From: Bemisia tabaci
Lineage: Eukaryota > Arthropoda > Insecta > Hemiptera > Aleyrodidae
Assembly (NCBI RefSeq): GCF_918797505.1
Contig: NC_092794.1
Span: forward strand, 29,580,218 to 29,644,217
Direction: 5' to 3'
DNA length: 64,000 nucleotides
Of the stretch, positions 47,045-58,999 are shown in pieces. Below the pieces are notes generated by a model. The model searched no databases. It was given only the letters and a program-made list of their open reading frames with translations, and had not been told where the DNA came from. Positions within the stretch are counted from its first letter, which is position 1. Each line of letters starts with the position of its first letter. A program made the position numbers and the translations under genes.

Positions 47045-47345
47045 TTCAAACGGCAACCCCCCGCCCCCTGGGTGACATCGTATCGAAAGAGGGTAAAAAA
47101 GAGAATTTTTCGCGCAAACTGCAGGTCGCCCTTCTGATTTTTGACAAAGTGGCGGGCATTCAAAGCTCTAAGTTTGGAAAATCCAAAACTCGCAAGATTA
47201 AGATGAAACTTGCTAGCCGGGCTAGGAGGAGAAAACCAAATTCATCATTAGTTTTTCGAAAAACACATTTTACCAAAATGACGGTTTCACGGCAAAACTG
47301 CAAGTATCTAAATAATTAAACCCATAAATTTGCATTAAAACTAGC
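47045..47345. mobile_element. Decayed single arm of the CAGGGTG foldback family
   Basis: CAAACGGCAACCCCC, then a G/C block, GTGACATCGTATCGAAAGAG, AATTTTTCGCGCAAACTGCA and TTGACAAAGTGGCGGGC follow the order of the inner left arm of the family. Neither terminus nor the opposite arm is present. Confidence 0.7.
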
Positions 47346-47819
47346 ACCCGAGGATGATTTCGCTCAAGAAACTCGAATCCGGCGTTGGTTTTTCCAAATG
47401 GAGACCACTGACGAAAAATGAGTATTCGAGCCATTTACCAGCGGTGTTCCGGTGCCGAATTTGGTTTCCTTGAGCCAAAAAACCGCGGTAAACCACAATT
47501 CCCTTGAATCTTGGGAGATGTGGTTTCCTCGATCAAAATAGAAGTTTCGGCATAACTCTGTTTTTTGGCTTATGAAGGTAGTATTTTGCATAAATTGTAG
47601 AGCATCTAAAGTGGATAGAGGCGCAGTGTTTTATCGCACTGTAACCGTTCCTAAGTTCGGTGATATCTTTGCAGGACATTGCAGGACCCTGAATGCATTT
47701 CCCATGAATATAGTTCTTGGATGCTCCACTGTACATGGTGGGCTGCGGGCACATATGAGCCCGTGGCAATTCCCTTAAAAATCTACATATGATGATCCAC
47801 GAGACACCATGAGAGGTCC

Positions 47820-48030
47820 CACGAGAACTCATATGGGTCACATGTACTACTCCCATGGGATAACATGGGTCACACATTTCCGCTCCCATGGGAGCACAGG
47901 AGCACACGGGTCACATGTCGGCTCCCAGGGGGCACACGGATCACATGTTGGCTCTCAGGGGAGCACATGTCATGTCGCGTCATTCCCCTGGGAGCACATG
48001 TGATCACGTGTCATTTCCCAGGGGAAATAT
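47820..48030 (+). repeat. Short tandem repeat, 30-41 bp units
   Basis: GGGTCACATGT-like and CTCCCATGGGAGCACA-like words alternate in about five to six units. Within each unit CTCCCATGGGAG or CTCCCAGGGGGCAC forms a small palindrome. Unit length varies. Confidence 0.8.
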
Positions 48031-49206
48031 TTAGCAGGGGGACCCTTGGAACTCCACTTTTAACAGAGATTTCGATTATTCTTACGTCACTGATGAATCC
48101 AGCGTATCGGATCATAACTGCACTACACGGTAATTCGATGCATTACCGTTGCCAAAATGCAGGAAAAACGAATTATTTTCCAGAATTTTGAGGGAGCTGT
48201 CGGCTATAAGTGCCTTGAAAACATTACCTCTTCAAAGAATAGCATATTTTGACCCATAAAACACGTTCCTGCAGTAGGAAGCGGTTGAACCTTAGATCGA
48301 CTTGTATAATGAATAAATCATATTTTTTAATTAGCCATGTTCTCTAACTCAGAGCTTCAGGATGGACGTTCTTTGAGCAAAAAATTCCAAAAGTGAGGAC
48401 CCACGGACCCACCATCTGCAATGGGTAAATACTTCCACGAAAGCTACCAAAAATTCAGCACCCAACACAGAAATAAAATTCGCTAGTCATATCTTTCATC
48501 AGTCACCGACCGACATAATAAACGGGAATACCCGAAAAAAAATCTCCCCTATTCGAATAGCGTCTTCGAAGTAGCATAACATACCTCACAGCACTTTGTG
48601 AGAGCCACGCCGAATCATCATTACCAAATTATTGAGTAAATCAGTATTTCTCCCTTACGTCTCAGTGTAACATGTGCAATTTTTCTGTGCAATGTGGCAA
48701 CTTTGAGCCAAAATTCCTTATAAAACGCTCGTAAGAGGATGTAATGGGCACTTCTCCGATTCCAAGAATGATTTTTCCGCCGAAGAGCAATTCTTTAACG
48801 GCGACCAGGATTCGTGTAAACGAACCAGAACTTGGAATGTGAGAGTAGGAGTGACCATTCAAAATCATGCTGTACATATGTATGTGTAAACAATGAAAAT
48901 TCAGGGACGATAATAAATTATTAATAGTAAGTGCTATCTTAGACATTTCTATCCACCACTGCACACGGAAAAAGGTCTTACTTCCAAGGGGCTCAACATT
49001 GAGGTAACAAAATTATTTCTGTATTTTACAAACAATTTTCTGCAATTAACTGTGTTTTTCTGTGTTTTTTTGTGTATTTATTTATTTATTTGTTTTTTTG
49101 AGTGGGACCCCCATGTAGGCGACGGAGAGGGCGTCCAGCCAAACGGTGGGTAGAGGGCATCCGTGAAGAGATGGAGAGATGCCAGCTTCCGGAGGATCTG
49201 TCAACA
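48031..49206. other. Unassigned intergenic DNA
   Basis: No gene supported. A T/G-rich low-complexity patch lies at 49045-49100. Confidence 0.4.
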
Positions 49207-51829
49207 CAGGGTGTTAAAGGAACTCCATAGCTATAAAATGAACCATCAAACCGCAACATTGATCGTTTTGAGGAAAAACGCCAATGGTTTTTGCGAAAGT
49301 TGCTCTCCTGAAAACTTACCATACTGCCTATAGTTCCGAATTGCAAAATGCTATCCAAGTATTAATGGTGATTTTTTTGTAGGTTTTTTCTTCTATTTCT
49401 CCCTCCTCCCTTCTATATTTTTAAAGAAGAGGGTGAATCAAGCTGTAAAATTCGAAATTTTGAACTTAAATCGGACACTTGCACAAGAGACGAACTAGGA
49501 CATGTTTTCGTGAAAATGGCAATTGACGTATATTCTCCGGAAAAAGATATAACCCCACGTGATCGACCCCAAGGAATCCGATTTTTTTGGTTCCGAAGCC
49601 CCCCTAACCCGCCTTGGGGGGTGAGGAACGGGGGGGGGGGCAATTTCAAAAGTTGAGGTTCCCCTCCGAATAGCAAATTGATGACATCCGAACTGAAAAG
49701 TGAAACAAATTTAAACTTTAATTGACGCTTGGGAATTCAATTTGATCCACTCATCGCCCAAAAGTATCCTCAGCACAGGGGGGCGGGGGGGGGGGGGCGG
49801 TGTCCTCTCCACAAATTGCTCATTAGTCGGAAAATTTAGGTAGATTTTACAGAAAAATATGGTATGCTGGTGAATTGACAAAAAGAATTCAAAAATCATG
49901 GTCTCAGAACTCCCTTGATCTGCCTTCAAAAACTGGGGGGGGGGGGGATGTCCGAATTCCTTGATGTTAAGTCACTAGCATATCATATTTTTCCGAAAAA
50001 ATCTACGTAAATTTTCCGACCAATGAGCAATTTGTGGAGGACACAACGTTCCTCTTCCGGGAGAGTTCTTTTGGGCGTTGGGTGGATCCAGCTTAACTCC
50101 CAGGCGTCAATTAAAGTTTAAATTTGTTTCACTTTTCAATTTGGATGTCATCAATTTACGATTCGAAAGGGAACCCCAACTTGTAAAATAGCGCCCCCCT
50201 TTTGGGCGCTTCTGGGTACCAGATGCGCCCTTTCCAGCCGTTCGACTCCCCCGATGTAACATGTACTATACTACATACCGTTTTGCCTTATGGGTAATGA
50301 CGCCATTCTGGTACACCCGGGAAAATTTGATTTTTTTCTGCATCTGGTATTCGTAAAAGTTTTCGTGAAATGTTTTGCTTTTAAGCATAACAATCTCGCA
50401 CGGACGTATTACCTGGTTAGACTATTTTGGGGCTTCGTTATGCTTAAGGTGAATCCAGGCTTAGAACTTCGCGATTTGGCCACCACGTCGCGCTGCTCAG
50501 AATAGCCGCATATATTTGCCAAAATCATAAAAACCGTATCACTTATTCAAGATTGGGGATCCAGGGGATATAGCAACATACTTGAGGAACACTCAGTAAA
50601 AAAATCTTCTCAAAATTCCCAAAAATAAGGTCGTAACTACCGCGGAAAGTAATTCCCATTGCTGCAATGGGAGAGAGAGAGGCAGAACATGAGGGACTCG
50701 GTTGCGCACTCGGCCGCCACCTCTGAGCTGAAAGTTTCAGCCGTACTTTCTCTGTGCTTGTAATTCTAATTGCCAATATTTTTGGCTCAAAAAATCAAGC
50801 AAAAAATAGTCTATATCTTGTGGATCTGCTTTTTGTAATTTGAGGAATATTATTTCAGTAATCGTCGAAGGAAAGTGAAATTCTCAGTGGCGACTGGTGG
50901 CGCTATCTCTAATCTTGAATTATCCCTAATCGAACCCTGGATTCACCTTAAATGCCTCATTATTCGAGGTTGTAGTTTCAGATTGATTCGAAAAAATCAC
51001 GAACAGTCACGTGATCTCTTCATTTTAGTGACGTATTACTGTGCTATTTTGTGATTGGTTCATTTTCTCGGCGCAGCATCGTCAAGCGTCAGCTGTTTGC
51101 GGCTTTGGGTTGAAGGTTTAAGGTTATGTCAGAGAGAATAGAAAGTTAGAGGCCCGACTCGATGCTAGGTAATTGAAACAGATGCGCTCGCAGCGCGCTC
51201 GCTGGCAACGTACGCAACTACTATTTCCTATTGTTTTCCAGAGACTAGCGGCGGGTATGTTGCTGCCGGACCACCTTCACGTAGGCCATTTGTTATACAT
51301 CGTCCGTCCGCGATACTCTCGCTTGGCCGTATGAAAACGTTCCTCGCATGCGCAGTGTTAAAGAAGCGCCCTCCAACGCTTTGGCGTTGGAACTGCTTGT
51401 TTACCTTCCAAGGGGAGTTACGGGGCTTCGGGACCATGAAAATCGGATTTCTTGAGGTGATTACGCGAGTACCATCTTTTTCCGGTGAATCTACGACAAT
51501 TATGCGGTTAAAAGGAAATTATCTAGGGAGCCACTCTTTAAAGGGTCATTTTTGGGCGTAAAGTGGACCGAATTTGGATTTTAAGGGGTCAGTTCTGCGT
51601 GAAATTTTCTGTACTTTTCAATTTTAATGCAATCGAATTACAATTCTATCGGGAACTCCGACTTCTAGAATCGTGATCCCCCCTCCCTTTGGACGGTCTA
51701 AGGGGGGTTCGAAACCATAAAATTCGAATTCCTTGGGGTCGATTCTCTATTCAACCTCGCGGTCCCTGACTTCGTGCGACCTAAGCAAATCGAGAATAAG
51801 GCCTGATACGCGTGGCCTGGGACACCCTG
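49207..51829. mobile_element. Composite CAGGGTG-family element, copy H
   Basis: The left tip CAGGGTGTTAAAG (49207) and right tip CACCCTG (51823-51829) enclose inverted arms. Left GATCGACCCCAAGGAATCCG and the G/C block at 49600-49645 pair with right GGAATTCCTTGGGGTCGATT-type sequence at 51700-51745. The left G/C block leads into a separate 536-bp palindrome (49649-50184). The 1.2 kb between 50185 and 51420 is not part of either arm and holds no recognised gene. The flanks are CA and TA, so no target duplication is seen. Confidence 0.7.
49649..50184. repeat. 536-bp palindrome inside copy H
   Basis: AGTTGAGGTTCCC at the left pairs with GGGAACCCCAACTT at the right. AAATTGATGACATCC, GTGAAACAAATTTAAACTTT, GATCCACTCATCGCCCAAAA and TTGCTCATTAGTCGGAAAAT are mirrored. 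The centre is at about 49900. Several G/C runs of 10-14 interrupt the arms. Confidence 0.88.
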
Positions 51830-52613
51830 TAAATGTTTCATTCGAGTTTTGCCCGTTAGGCGCACTCGGGCATGACACAGAAGTTTGATACTCGCGCCAT
51901 CTACCGTCGCCACTGAGCAACACCCAGGAAAAAAGAAGAAAATCCCAAAAAATAAATTATAAAACAGGCAGGTTGGGGATACGAACGCATCAATCAAGAC
52001 TCAACCGCTAGGTCCCTAACAGGAAAAGCACAAATCCCCAAACTGTAAGTACAAACGAGACAAAGAAACACGAAGAAACGTGGCCCGAACTATTTGTAAA
52101 AACAAGCTAAAATGCGGGGAAAACAAGGCCAAAACATTCAAACATTTTCGAGGAGAACACTAAAAAATGATTATCATATAAAGTTGGACTCAAAAGATTA
52201 TGTAATGGAAATTTTTAAACTTTCTGGCCTTGTTTTCCCGACAAAGTAGTTAGGATCTAGTACTGTTTTTCCACCTTGTTACTGACAAATACACAAAATA
52301 CTTTAAGCACACCTTATGTAGAGAAAGATCCCCTGCTCTCTGAAAAAAATGGGTCAGAGTTTGGGAGAAGAGATGTACAAAAATCCACCAGAAAAGCGCA
52401 TTTTGATCATCGCAAAACGCGATTCGACATGAAAATAAGGTAACATTATATAGTCGGGATTCGACATTTAATAACCTGCAAAAATTTGTGAAAAACGGTG
52501 ACTTCGACCCCGATAACCCCCCCCCCCCCCTCCAATATCAAGAAAACTGTTTAAATACTCAATCTGAAGTTTTAGTAAGTGTACAGTAATCTTACTATAG
52601 TAAAAAAAAATAA
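51830..52613. other. Unassigned intergenic DNA
   Basis: No gene supported. A C run of about 14 lies at 52517-52531. Confidence 0.4.
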
Positions 52614-52799
52614 GGCCTTTTTTGTGGGTACGTCCGTGTCATTTCGCATTCTCATTGGTCTTTCATTAACCAATCAGAAAACGTCATTGAAAATCCCCGG
52701 GAAATTTAAAGGTATTCTTCCGTAAATCATTCGATATTAATGATAGGTAGACACGGATAAAAATAGGATGTATTTCTTCTAATTAACCAGGATAAAATG

Positions 52800-53965
52800 G
52801 AGGAATATTACCTATACAGGATAGTCCTGGAAAAACGGGATGTAGCTCTATTAATAAACTGGGATGAAGGGAAGGATATCGATCTTCGTGTATCGCTCTT
52901 CGATATATCGTTTGATTAAAAGGAATATTGACTGGGATAAAAGGTGATTTCTTCTCATTAACCAGTATAAAAGGTAGTAATATTACCTATACAGTATAGT
53001 CTTGGAAATAACGGGATGTACCTTTATTAATAAACCGGGATATTAGGAAGGATATCGATCTTTGTGTATCGATCTTCGATACATCATTTGTTCTAAAGGA
53101 GTATTGACTGGGATAAAACGGGATTTCTTCATAATAACCGGGATAAAAGGGAGGAATTTTACCTATACAGGTTAGTCATGGATAAAACGGGATGTAACTA
53201 TGTTAAGAAACCGGGATAACAGGAAGGATATCGATCTTCGATACATCGTTTGTTCTAAAGCAGTATTGACTGGGATAAAACGGGATTTCTTCATAGTGAC
53301 CGGGATAATATGCAGTAATTTTACCTATACAGGATAGTCATGAATAAAACGGGATGTAACTATGTCGAGAAACCGGGATAACAGGAAGGATATCGATCTT
53401 CGATACATCGTTTGTTCTAAAGCAGTTTTGACTGGGATAAAACGGGATTTCTTCATAATAACCGGGATAAAAGGGAGGAATTTTACCTATACAGGATAGT
53501 CATGGATAAAACGGGATGTAACAATGTTAAGAAACCGGGATAACAGGTCGGGCTACTCCGATTTCATCCCGGTCGTGATTTAGGGATTTTATCGTCAAAA
53601 AATGGGAAAATTGAGGAGAGGAACGGGTCCGCGGTTGCTATGCAACCGCAGCATCGCCGTGTTGCGATTATGGATACATGCGATTATCAGTTTGATGTGT
53701 TTGATGTGTTTTATCGATATTCGATACATCGTTTCATTTAAAGGAGTATTGACTGGTGTAAAAGGTGATTTCTTCTCATTAACCAGTATAAAAGGTAGGA
53801 ATATTACCTATACAGGATAGTCTTGGAACAAACGGGATGTACCTACATAAATAAACCGGGATAACAGGAAGGATATCGATCTTTGTGTATCGATCTTCGA
53901 TACATCGTTTCTTCTAAAGCAGTATTGACTGGGATACAACGGGATTATCCATGACTATTGTTTAG
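52800..53965 (+). repeat. Tandem units of the left arm (about 162-176 bp)
   Basis: CCTATACAGGATAGTCNTGG anchors lie at 52811, 52986, 53162, 53324, 53486 and, displaced by the core block, 53807. Each unit holds GACTGGGATAAAACGGGATT, ACCGGGATAA, GGATATCGATCTT and ATACATCGTTTG. Inner units lack about 13 bp carrying a second TCGATCTT, which explains the shorter 162-bp spacing. Confidence 0.92.
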
Positions 53966-53970
53966 GTAAA

Positions 53971-54522
53971 ATGGACCACTAGACAAGGTACGAATTTAAA
54001 CAATCTGATACATGTTTCTTAACAGGAATTTCACGTGGAAAACGATTCACACAACGAAAATTACTGAAACCAACTCCTAATGAAGATATTAACGTTTTTA
54101 TTTCACATTGGTTACGAGGAATTTGAACTGCCCGCTCACAAGAAACTCAAAGCTCTACATGAATCAAATCGCGCACTACAACGATTGCAGCAAGCTTCTC
54201 AACCGAGCAATGTTCATTTCCCACCATGTGTTTTTCAAACGATAAGCAATTTGCTACAGCTGAGCCAAAGCGTCAAGATTGTGGTTGTCAGATTTTTATA
54301 TCGCAGAGACTGTCATGATAACGTTTAGCGCGCGATGTGAATCACGCAGAGCATTGAGTTTTCATGAGCGGGTGATTTGAATTCACGCATCAGGAATCAT
54401 TAAGTATCTTCGTAAGGAGTTGATTTCGGTAATTTTCGTTGTGCGTATCGTATTTTACGTGAAATTTTGGTTAAGAAACATGCATCAGAATGCTGAAATT
54501 CGTACCTTGTCTAGTGGTCCAT
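53971..54522. mobile_element. Inner foldback with ATGGACCACTAGACAAGGTA ends
   Basis: The left end ATGGACCACTAGACAAGGTA and GAATTT pair with the right end. TGATACATGTTTCTTAAC, TTCACGT and ACAACGAAAATTAC also pair with the right arm. The loop (54100-54380) is unique. An 82-codon frame at 54080-54328 (MKILTFLFHIGYEEFELPAH...) lies mostly in the loop and is not recognised. Confidence 0.85.
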
Positions 54523-54548
54523 TGTCATTGCGATTATCGATACGTGCG

Positions 54549-54846
54549 ATTGTCAGTTTGATGTGTTTGATTTGTTTGATTGTGTTTCATGGTGTGTTTG
54601 TTGTGTTTGATTGTGTTTCATGATGTGTTTGATGTGTTTGCTGTTTTTCATGATGTGTTTGCTGTGTTTGATGTGTTTGATTGTGTTTCATGATGTGTTT
54701 GTTGTGTTTTATGTGTTTTATGTGTTTCATGATGTGTTTGCTGTGTTTCATGATGTGTTTGTTGTGTTTGATGTGTTTGATTGTGTTTAATGATGTGTTG
54801 GATGTGTTTGCTGTGTTTCATGATGCATTTTATGTGTTTTTTGTGA
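54549..54846 (+). repeat. TGTGTTTGATG / TGTTTCATGATG low-complexity tract
   Basis: Irregular tandem TGTGTTTGATG, TGTGTTTCATGA and TGTTTGCTG words over 300 bp at the centre of the 3.5-kb element. The Cys/Met/Phe-rich 85-codon frame at 54681-54938 is a translation of this tract. Confidence 0.9.
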
Positions 54847-55029
54847 CACTAAACACACAACAAACACAAAAAACACATCAAACTGATAATCGCATGTATC
54901 ACACACAATACGGCGAGGCTGCGGAGGCGGTTGCTTAGCAACCGCGGGCCCGTTCCTCTCCCTAATTTTTCCATTTTTTGACGATAAAATCCCTAAATCA
55001 CGACCGGGATAAAATCGGAGAAGCCCGAC

Positions 55030-55980
55030 CTGTTATCCCGGGTTTTCAACATTGTTACATCCCGTTTTATCCATGACTATCCTGTATAGGTAAAATTACT
55101 GCATATTATCCCGGTCACTATGAAGAAATCCCGTTTTATCCCAGTCAATACTGCTTTCAATCAAACGATATATCGAAGATCGGTATTCAAAGATCGATAT
55201 CCTTCCTGTTATCCCGGTTTCTCGACATAGTTACCTCCCGTTTTATCCATGCCTATCCTGTATAGGTAAAATTACTGCATATTATCCCGGTCACTATGAA
55301 GAAATCCCGTTTTATCCCAGTCAAAACTGCTTTAGAACAAACGATGTATCGAAGATCGATATCCTTCCTGTTATCCCGGTTTCAAGACATAGTTACATCC
55401 CGTTTTATCCATGACTATCCTGTATAGGTAAAATTACTGCATATTATCCCGGTCACTATGAAGAAATCCCGTTTTATCCCAGTCAATACTGCTTTAGAAC
55501 AAACGATGTATCGAAGAGCGATACACAAAGATCGATATCCTTCCTGTTAACCCGGTTTCTTAACATAGTTACATCCCGTTTTATCCATGACTATCCTGTA
55601 TAGGTAAAATTCCTCCCTTTTATCCCGGTTATTATGAAGAAATCCCGTTTATCCCAGTCAATACTGCTTTAGAACAAATGATGTATCGAAGATCGATACA
55701 CAAAGATCGATATCCTTCCTGTTATCCCGGTTTATTAATAAAGGTACATCCCGTTATTTCCAAGACTATCCTGTATAGGTAATATTACTACCTTTTATAC
55801 TGGTTAATGAGAAGAAATCACCTTTTATCCCAATCAATACTCCTTTAAATCAAACGATATATCGAAGAGCGATACACGAAGATCGATATCCTTCCCTTCA
55901 TCCCAGTTTATTAATAGAGGTACATCCCGTTTTTCCAGGACTATCCTGTATAGGTAATATTCCTCCATTTTATCCTGGTT
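55030..55980 (-). repeat. Tandem units of the right arm (about 166-177 bp)
   Basis: Complement anchors CCTGTATAGGTAA at 55081, 55258, 55429, 55595, 55770 and 55945. The units near the core use AAATTACTGCATATTATCCC and those near the tip use AATATTACTACC, as in the left arm, so the order of variants is mirrored. Confidence 0.92.
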
Positions 55981-56386
55981 AATTAGAAGAAATACATCCC
56001 ATTTTTATCCGTGTCTACCTATCATTAATATCGAATGATTTACGGAAGAATACATTTAAATTTCCTGGGGATTTTCAATGACGTTTTCTGATTGGTTAAT
56101 GAAAGACCAATGAGAATGCGGAATGACACGGACGTACACACAAAAAAGGCCATCATGTTTACTTTCCATCCATCATGTTTTATCCCATATAAACCGTTTC
56201 AAACAGATTATTCACCTTATCTTAAAATTCCAAACTTAATTGAAGTAAGTTTGTAGCTAAATTGATGATGATGTTTTGAATGAATAAGTATCTAACAGAA
56301 CTTCAGCAGTATTAATAAAAATTACAAGAATAATGGGAATTAAAAAAAATTATGTGATATTTTCATCATGAATTGACAGAATCTAC

Positions 56387-56426
56387 GAGGGGGTTGGGCC
56401 GCGGAGCGGCCAGGGGGCGGAGCCCT
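56387..56426. repeat. GC hairpin cluster 2
   Basis: GGGCCGCGGAGCGGCC and GGGGGCGGAGCCCTC follow GGGGGTTG. Both hairpins have GCGGAGC at the apex. The order of blocks is the reverse complement of cluster 3 at 62564-62642. An A run of 25 follows at 56444-56468, and a C run of about 20 lies at 56577-56596. Confidence 0.85.
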
Positions 56427-56596
56427 CTAGTCATTCTAAAAATGAAAAAAAAAAAAAAAAAAAAAAAACCACACGGACCCCAAATTTTGAGGGTCCAAAA
56501 ACGGCCGGTTCTTTACAATCATTTTTTCTATCGAGGTCAGTTCAAGCTTAGTTTTTTATTTTGCTGAAGTTTGGCTCCCCCCCCCCCCCCCCCCCC

Positions 56597-57016
56597 GCCC
56601 ACCAAGCAAATTTTACATGCTCTCGACAGCTGACTAACCCCTCTTAAATTCGACGGAAATAAAGCCCATGAGGTTGCGTACACGGGGATTTACGTTGCGT
56701 AGAAACTCAGCTAGCGCTGTCGGCTCAGCTCTTACAGAACACGCAGTTGGGGTATTGGGTGCAGAATTTAAGCGGCGATTAAACGATCTCGACCGAGACA
56801 ACACCGCGCATCTATCCACGATTTTCATTCGAGGTACGCGGTTATGGCTTCATGCGAAGAATTCGCACCTCGGGGCGACCTTGGCATAAATTCGGACGAA
56901 TGTTCGAGATTCACAGTGGTATACTTCACGTCCTGCATTCCGTCGCAGATGTATTCAGGTCGCCTCAGCGAGAACCACGCGACTCCAAAAGAAAAACCAC
57001 TTAAATACGTGGTTTA
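56597..57016. other. Unassigned CpG-richer DNA
   Basis: Open frames on both strands (for example 56668-56889 plus) overlap and are unrecognised, so none is called. Confidence 0.35.
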
Positions 57017-57520
57017 AGCCGGCTCCAGACTACGCAGCACTCGCCGAGTGACGAATATTCGGGGTTTGGCAAGTGACGAGCGTGTCCACGAGTGTACACC
57101 TCCGCACTAATAATTGTAAAAGTCGTGTTCAGCTCGTCACTTGGCAAGTATCGAAATGCGAATGTTCGCCGAAAGAAGAGAAACACAGGAAAACGCTGTG
57201 CCTCTTCACCCCCTTCCTACAAAACAAAGCAGCACCTGTAAATGGGATCCGAACATCGAACATTCGGCGCGTAGTGTGGAAGGTGTTTTAGAACGACTTG
57301 CAAGTCGCGACGGACGCTTGGCTTCGTGCGCGAGATCCCTTTGATTCGTGTCGCAAAGACCGCCTCTGAGTGGGAAACGGCGAATACCGAGCCGAGTGAC
57401 TCGCCTCGCGTCAACACGAGGCAAGTCGACGCAAGTGGTCCATCCAAACTACGCAGGACTTGGCGAATATTCGGCACTTGGCAAGTAAAACTTAGCAAAA
57501 GTCGCGTAGTCTGGAGCCGT
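57017..57520. mobile_element. Foldback element with GGCTCCAGACTACGC ends
   Basis: GGCTCCAGACTACGCAGC at the left pairs with GCGTAGTCTGGAGCC at the right, and TTTAA lies just outside both ends. CGAATATTCG and CACTTGGCAAGT words recur inside in both orientations. The interior is CpG-rich, with overlapping unrecognised frames. Confidence 0.8.
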
Positions 57521-57932
57521 TTTAAGTTCACGGATGAGGGCATTTGTGTTCCTTCCGCCAAGATGGAGCCGCGTAACTCTATGGTGAACTCTACTTAGCT
57601 ATTGAGAGGTATTCACTTTGCACAGAAGATCACAGTTACAGTCCGATCCTTTGCACAGAATAGAACCACGTATTCCAAATAATAATGTGAATAAGCAGTG
57701 TGCCCAGCGGCCCAGCGTAGGTAAGCACATACCCAGACTGTGGTCCCTCGCGTCGGATGTAACCACACGCAACTCCAACGCGAGAGCACTATGCAAGTGC
57801 GCGATTATGGCTTGGCAGGGTCTGCCGCTTCTGGCATCGAGAAAAAAATCAAATTTCGATGACGCCGCGCTTCGAAAACACACGTGCGAAAATTCAAACG
57901 TTGCCGAATTTCTTCGGGCGGAAAAGAAACAA

Positions 57933-58459
57933 ATGGAGATGTAGCATGTGTGAGGAATTTGCGATTTGACTGTTGATTCTGAAGTAATAGTTCGCGAGAA
58001 ACACGATGGTGCCACTGATTTTCTCTGAAATCAACTCCCAAGCTCAAAAAAAGCTCTCAAGCTGAGGCCAAAATGGCGGGGAAATCCCACGCTATCCTGA
58101 GAGTCCATGTCTACATCAAGACAAACTCTCCATGCAAAGATAGGGAGCAATTACTTTAGCAGAGTTGCCGTGTTTTCAGTTTTAGAGTCCCCAAATTGGA
58201 GTACCTATACCTCAAATAAAGTGGCAGCCCTGTCAATGTATTTGCTCCCTATCTTTGCATGGAGAGTTTGTCTTGATGTAGACGTGGACTCTGAGGATAG
58301 CGTGGGATATCCTCTCCATTTTGGCCTCAACTTGAGAGCTTTTTTTGAGCTTGGGAGTTGATTTCAGAGAAAACCAGTGGCACCATCGTGTTTCTCGCGA
58401 ACTATTACTTCAGAATCAACAGTCAAATCGCAATTTCCTCACACATGCAACATCTCCAT
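57933..58459. mobile_element. 527-bp palindromic element
   Basis: ATGGAGATGTAGCATGTGTG at the left pairs with the right end. AGTAATAGTTCGCGAGAAAC, CCCAAGCTCAAAAAAAGCTC, GATAGCGTGG-side and GACAAACTCTCCATGCAAAG blocks are mirrored with few differences. The spacer is about 120 bp around 58140-58250. Target duplication not clear. Frames at 57805-58047 and 58107-58361 arise from the arms. Confidence 0.88.
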
Positions 58460-58999
58460 TATCTAGAGACATTTCTTCTTGAATTTTCTAGGAACTTTAT
58501 TCACGATTTCACACAGCGCACCCGGAAATTTCAGAAATATTTTTTATACCTAAACTAGTTTTTCTAAGAGTTAAATAGTTTATATCCTATCAAATTTGGC
58601 GGCACTGAGGTTCTTCTCAGCACACCATTGCAAGGAGAGCGTGATTCAAAAAGTGTTCGAGTACTTGTTGTCGTTTGACGAGAGACCTTGATTCTTTGAC
58701 TGGTGCTTGGTTCCCTTTCGAAAATTGTAGCTTGGTACAATGCGACGCGTAGAACTTAAAATGAGCAACTTTTTACTTTAATGCCACTGCAAATAATTTA
58801 AATAAACGTGAACCTTTTTTCTTCTTGTATTGCTCATTCAATCATGTGAAATTGCAATTCCTTATTGAAACTTATTCTCTGTTTACGATTCTAAGTGAGT
58901 GTGTCTAAGACGGTTGAGCCCTGAACCGGAATGAGGCTCAGTTCGATTTCGTAGGTATTGCTGACAATTACAAACATAAAAATGAGAGCTTTACAGTGA
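58460..58999. other. Unassigned intergenic DNA
   Basis: No gene or repeat supported. Confidence 0.35.

Larger units (their letters stand above)
52614..56151. mobile_element. 3.5-kb foldback element with tandem-repeat arms
   Basis: Tips GGCCTTTTTTGTG and complement, then about 170 bp of unique arm (CGTCCGTGTCATT, CATTAACCAATCAGAAAACG), then tandem units, then a core block with AACCGCGG/CCGCGGTTGC and TTTTTTGACGATAAAATCCC mirrored at 53540-53690 and 54885-55030. The middle has a further satellite unit, an inner 552-bp foldback and a TGTGTTTGATG low-complexity tract. No transposase. Inverted repeats made of tandem subrepeats are the hallmark of Drosophila FB-type elements. No target duplication is visible. 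Confidence 0.9.

Noticed and set aside
54681..54938. Met/Cys/Phe-rich ORF
   Set aside because: Translation of the TGTGTTTGATG low-complexity tract.
57599..58015. 138-codon minus and 108-codon plus ORFs over the same DNA
   Set aside because: Mutually overlapping and unrecognised, and the minus frame begins inside a palindromic element.
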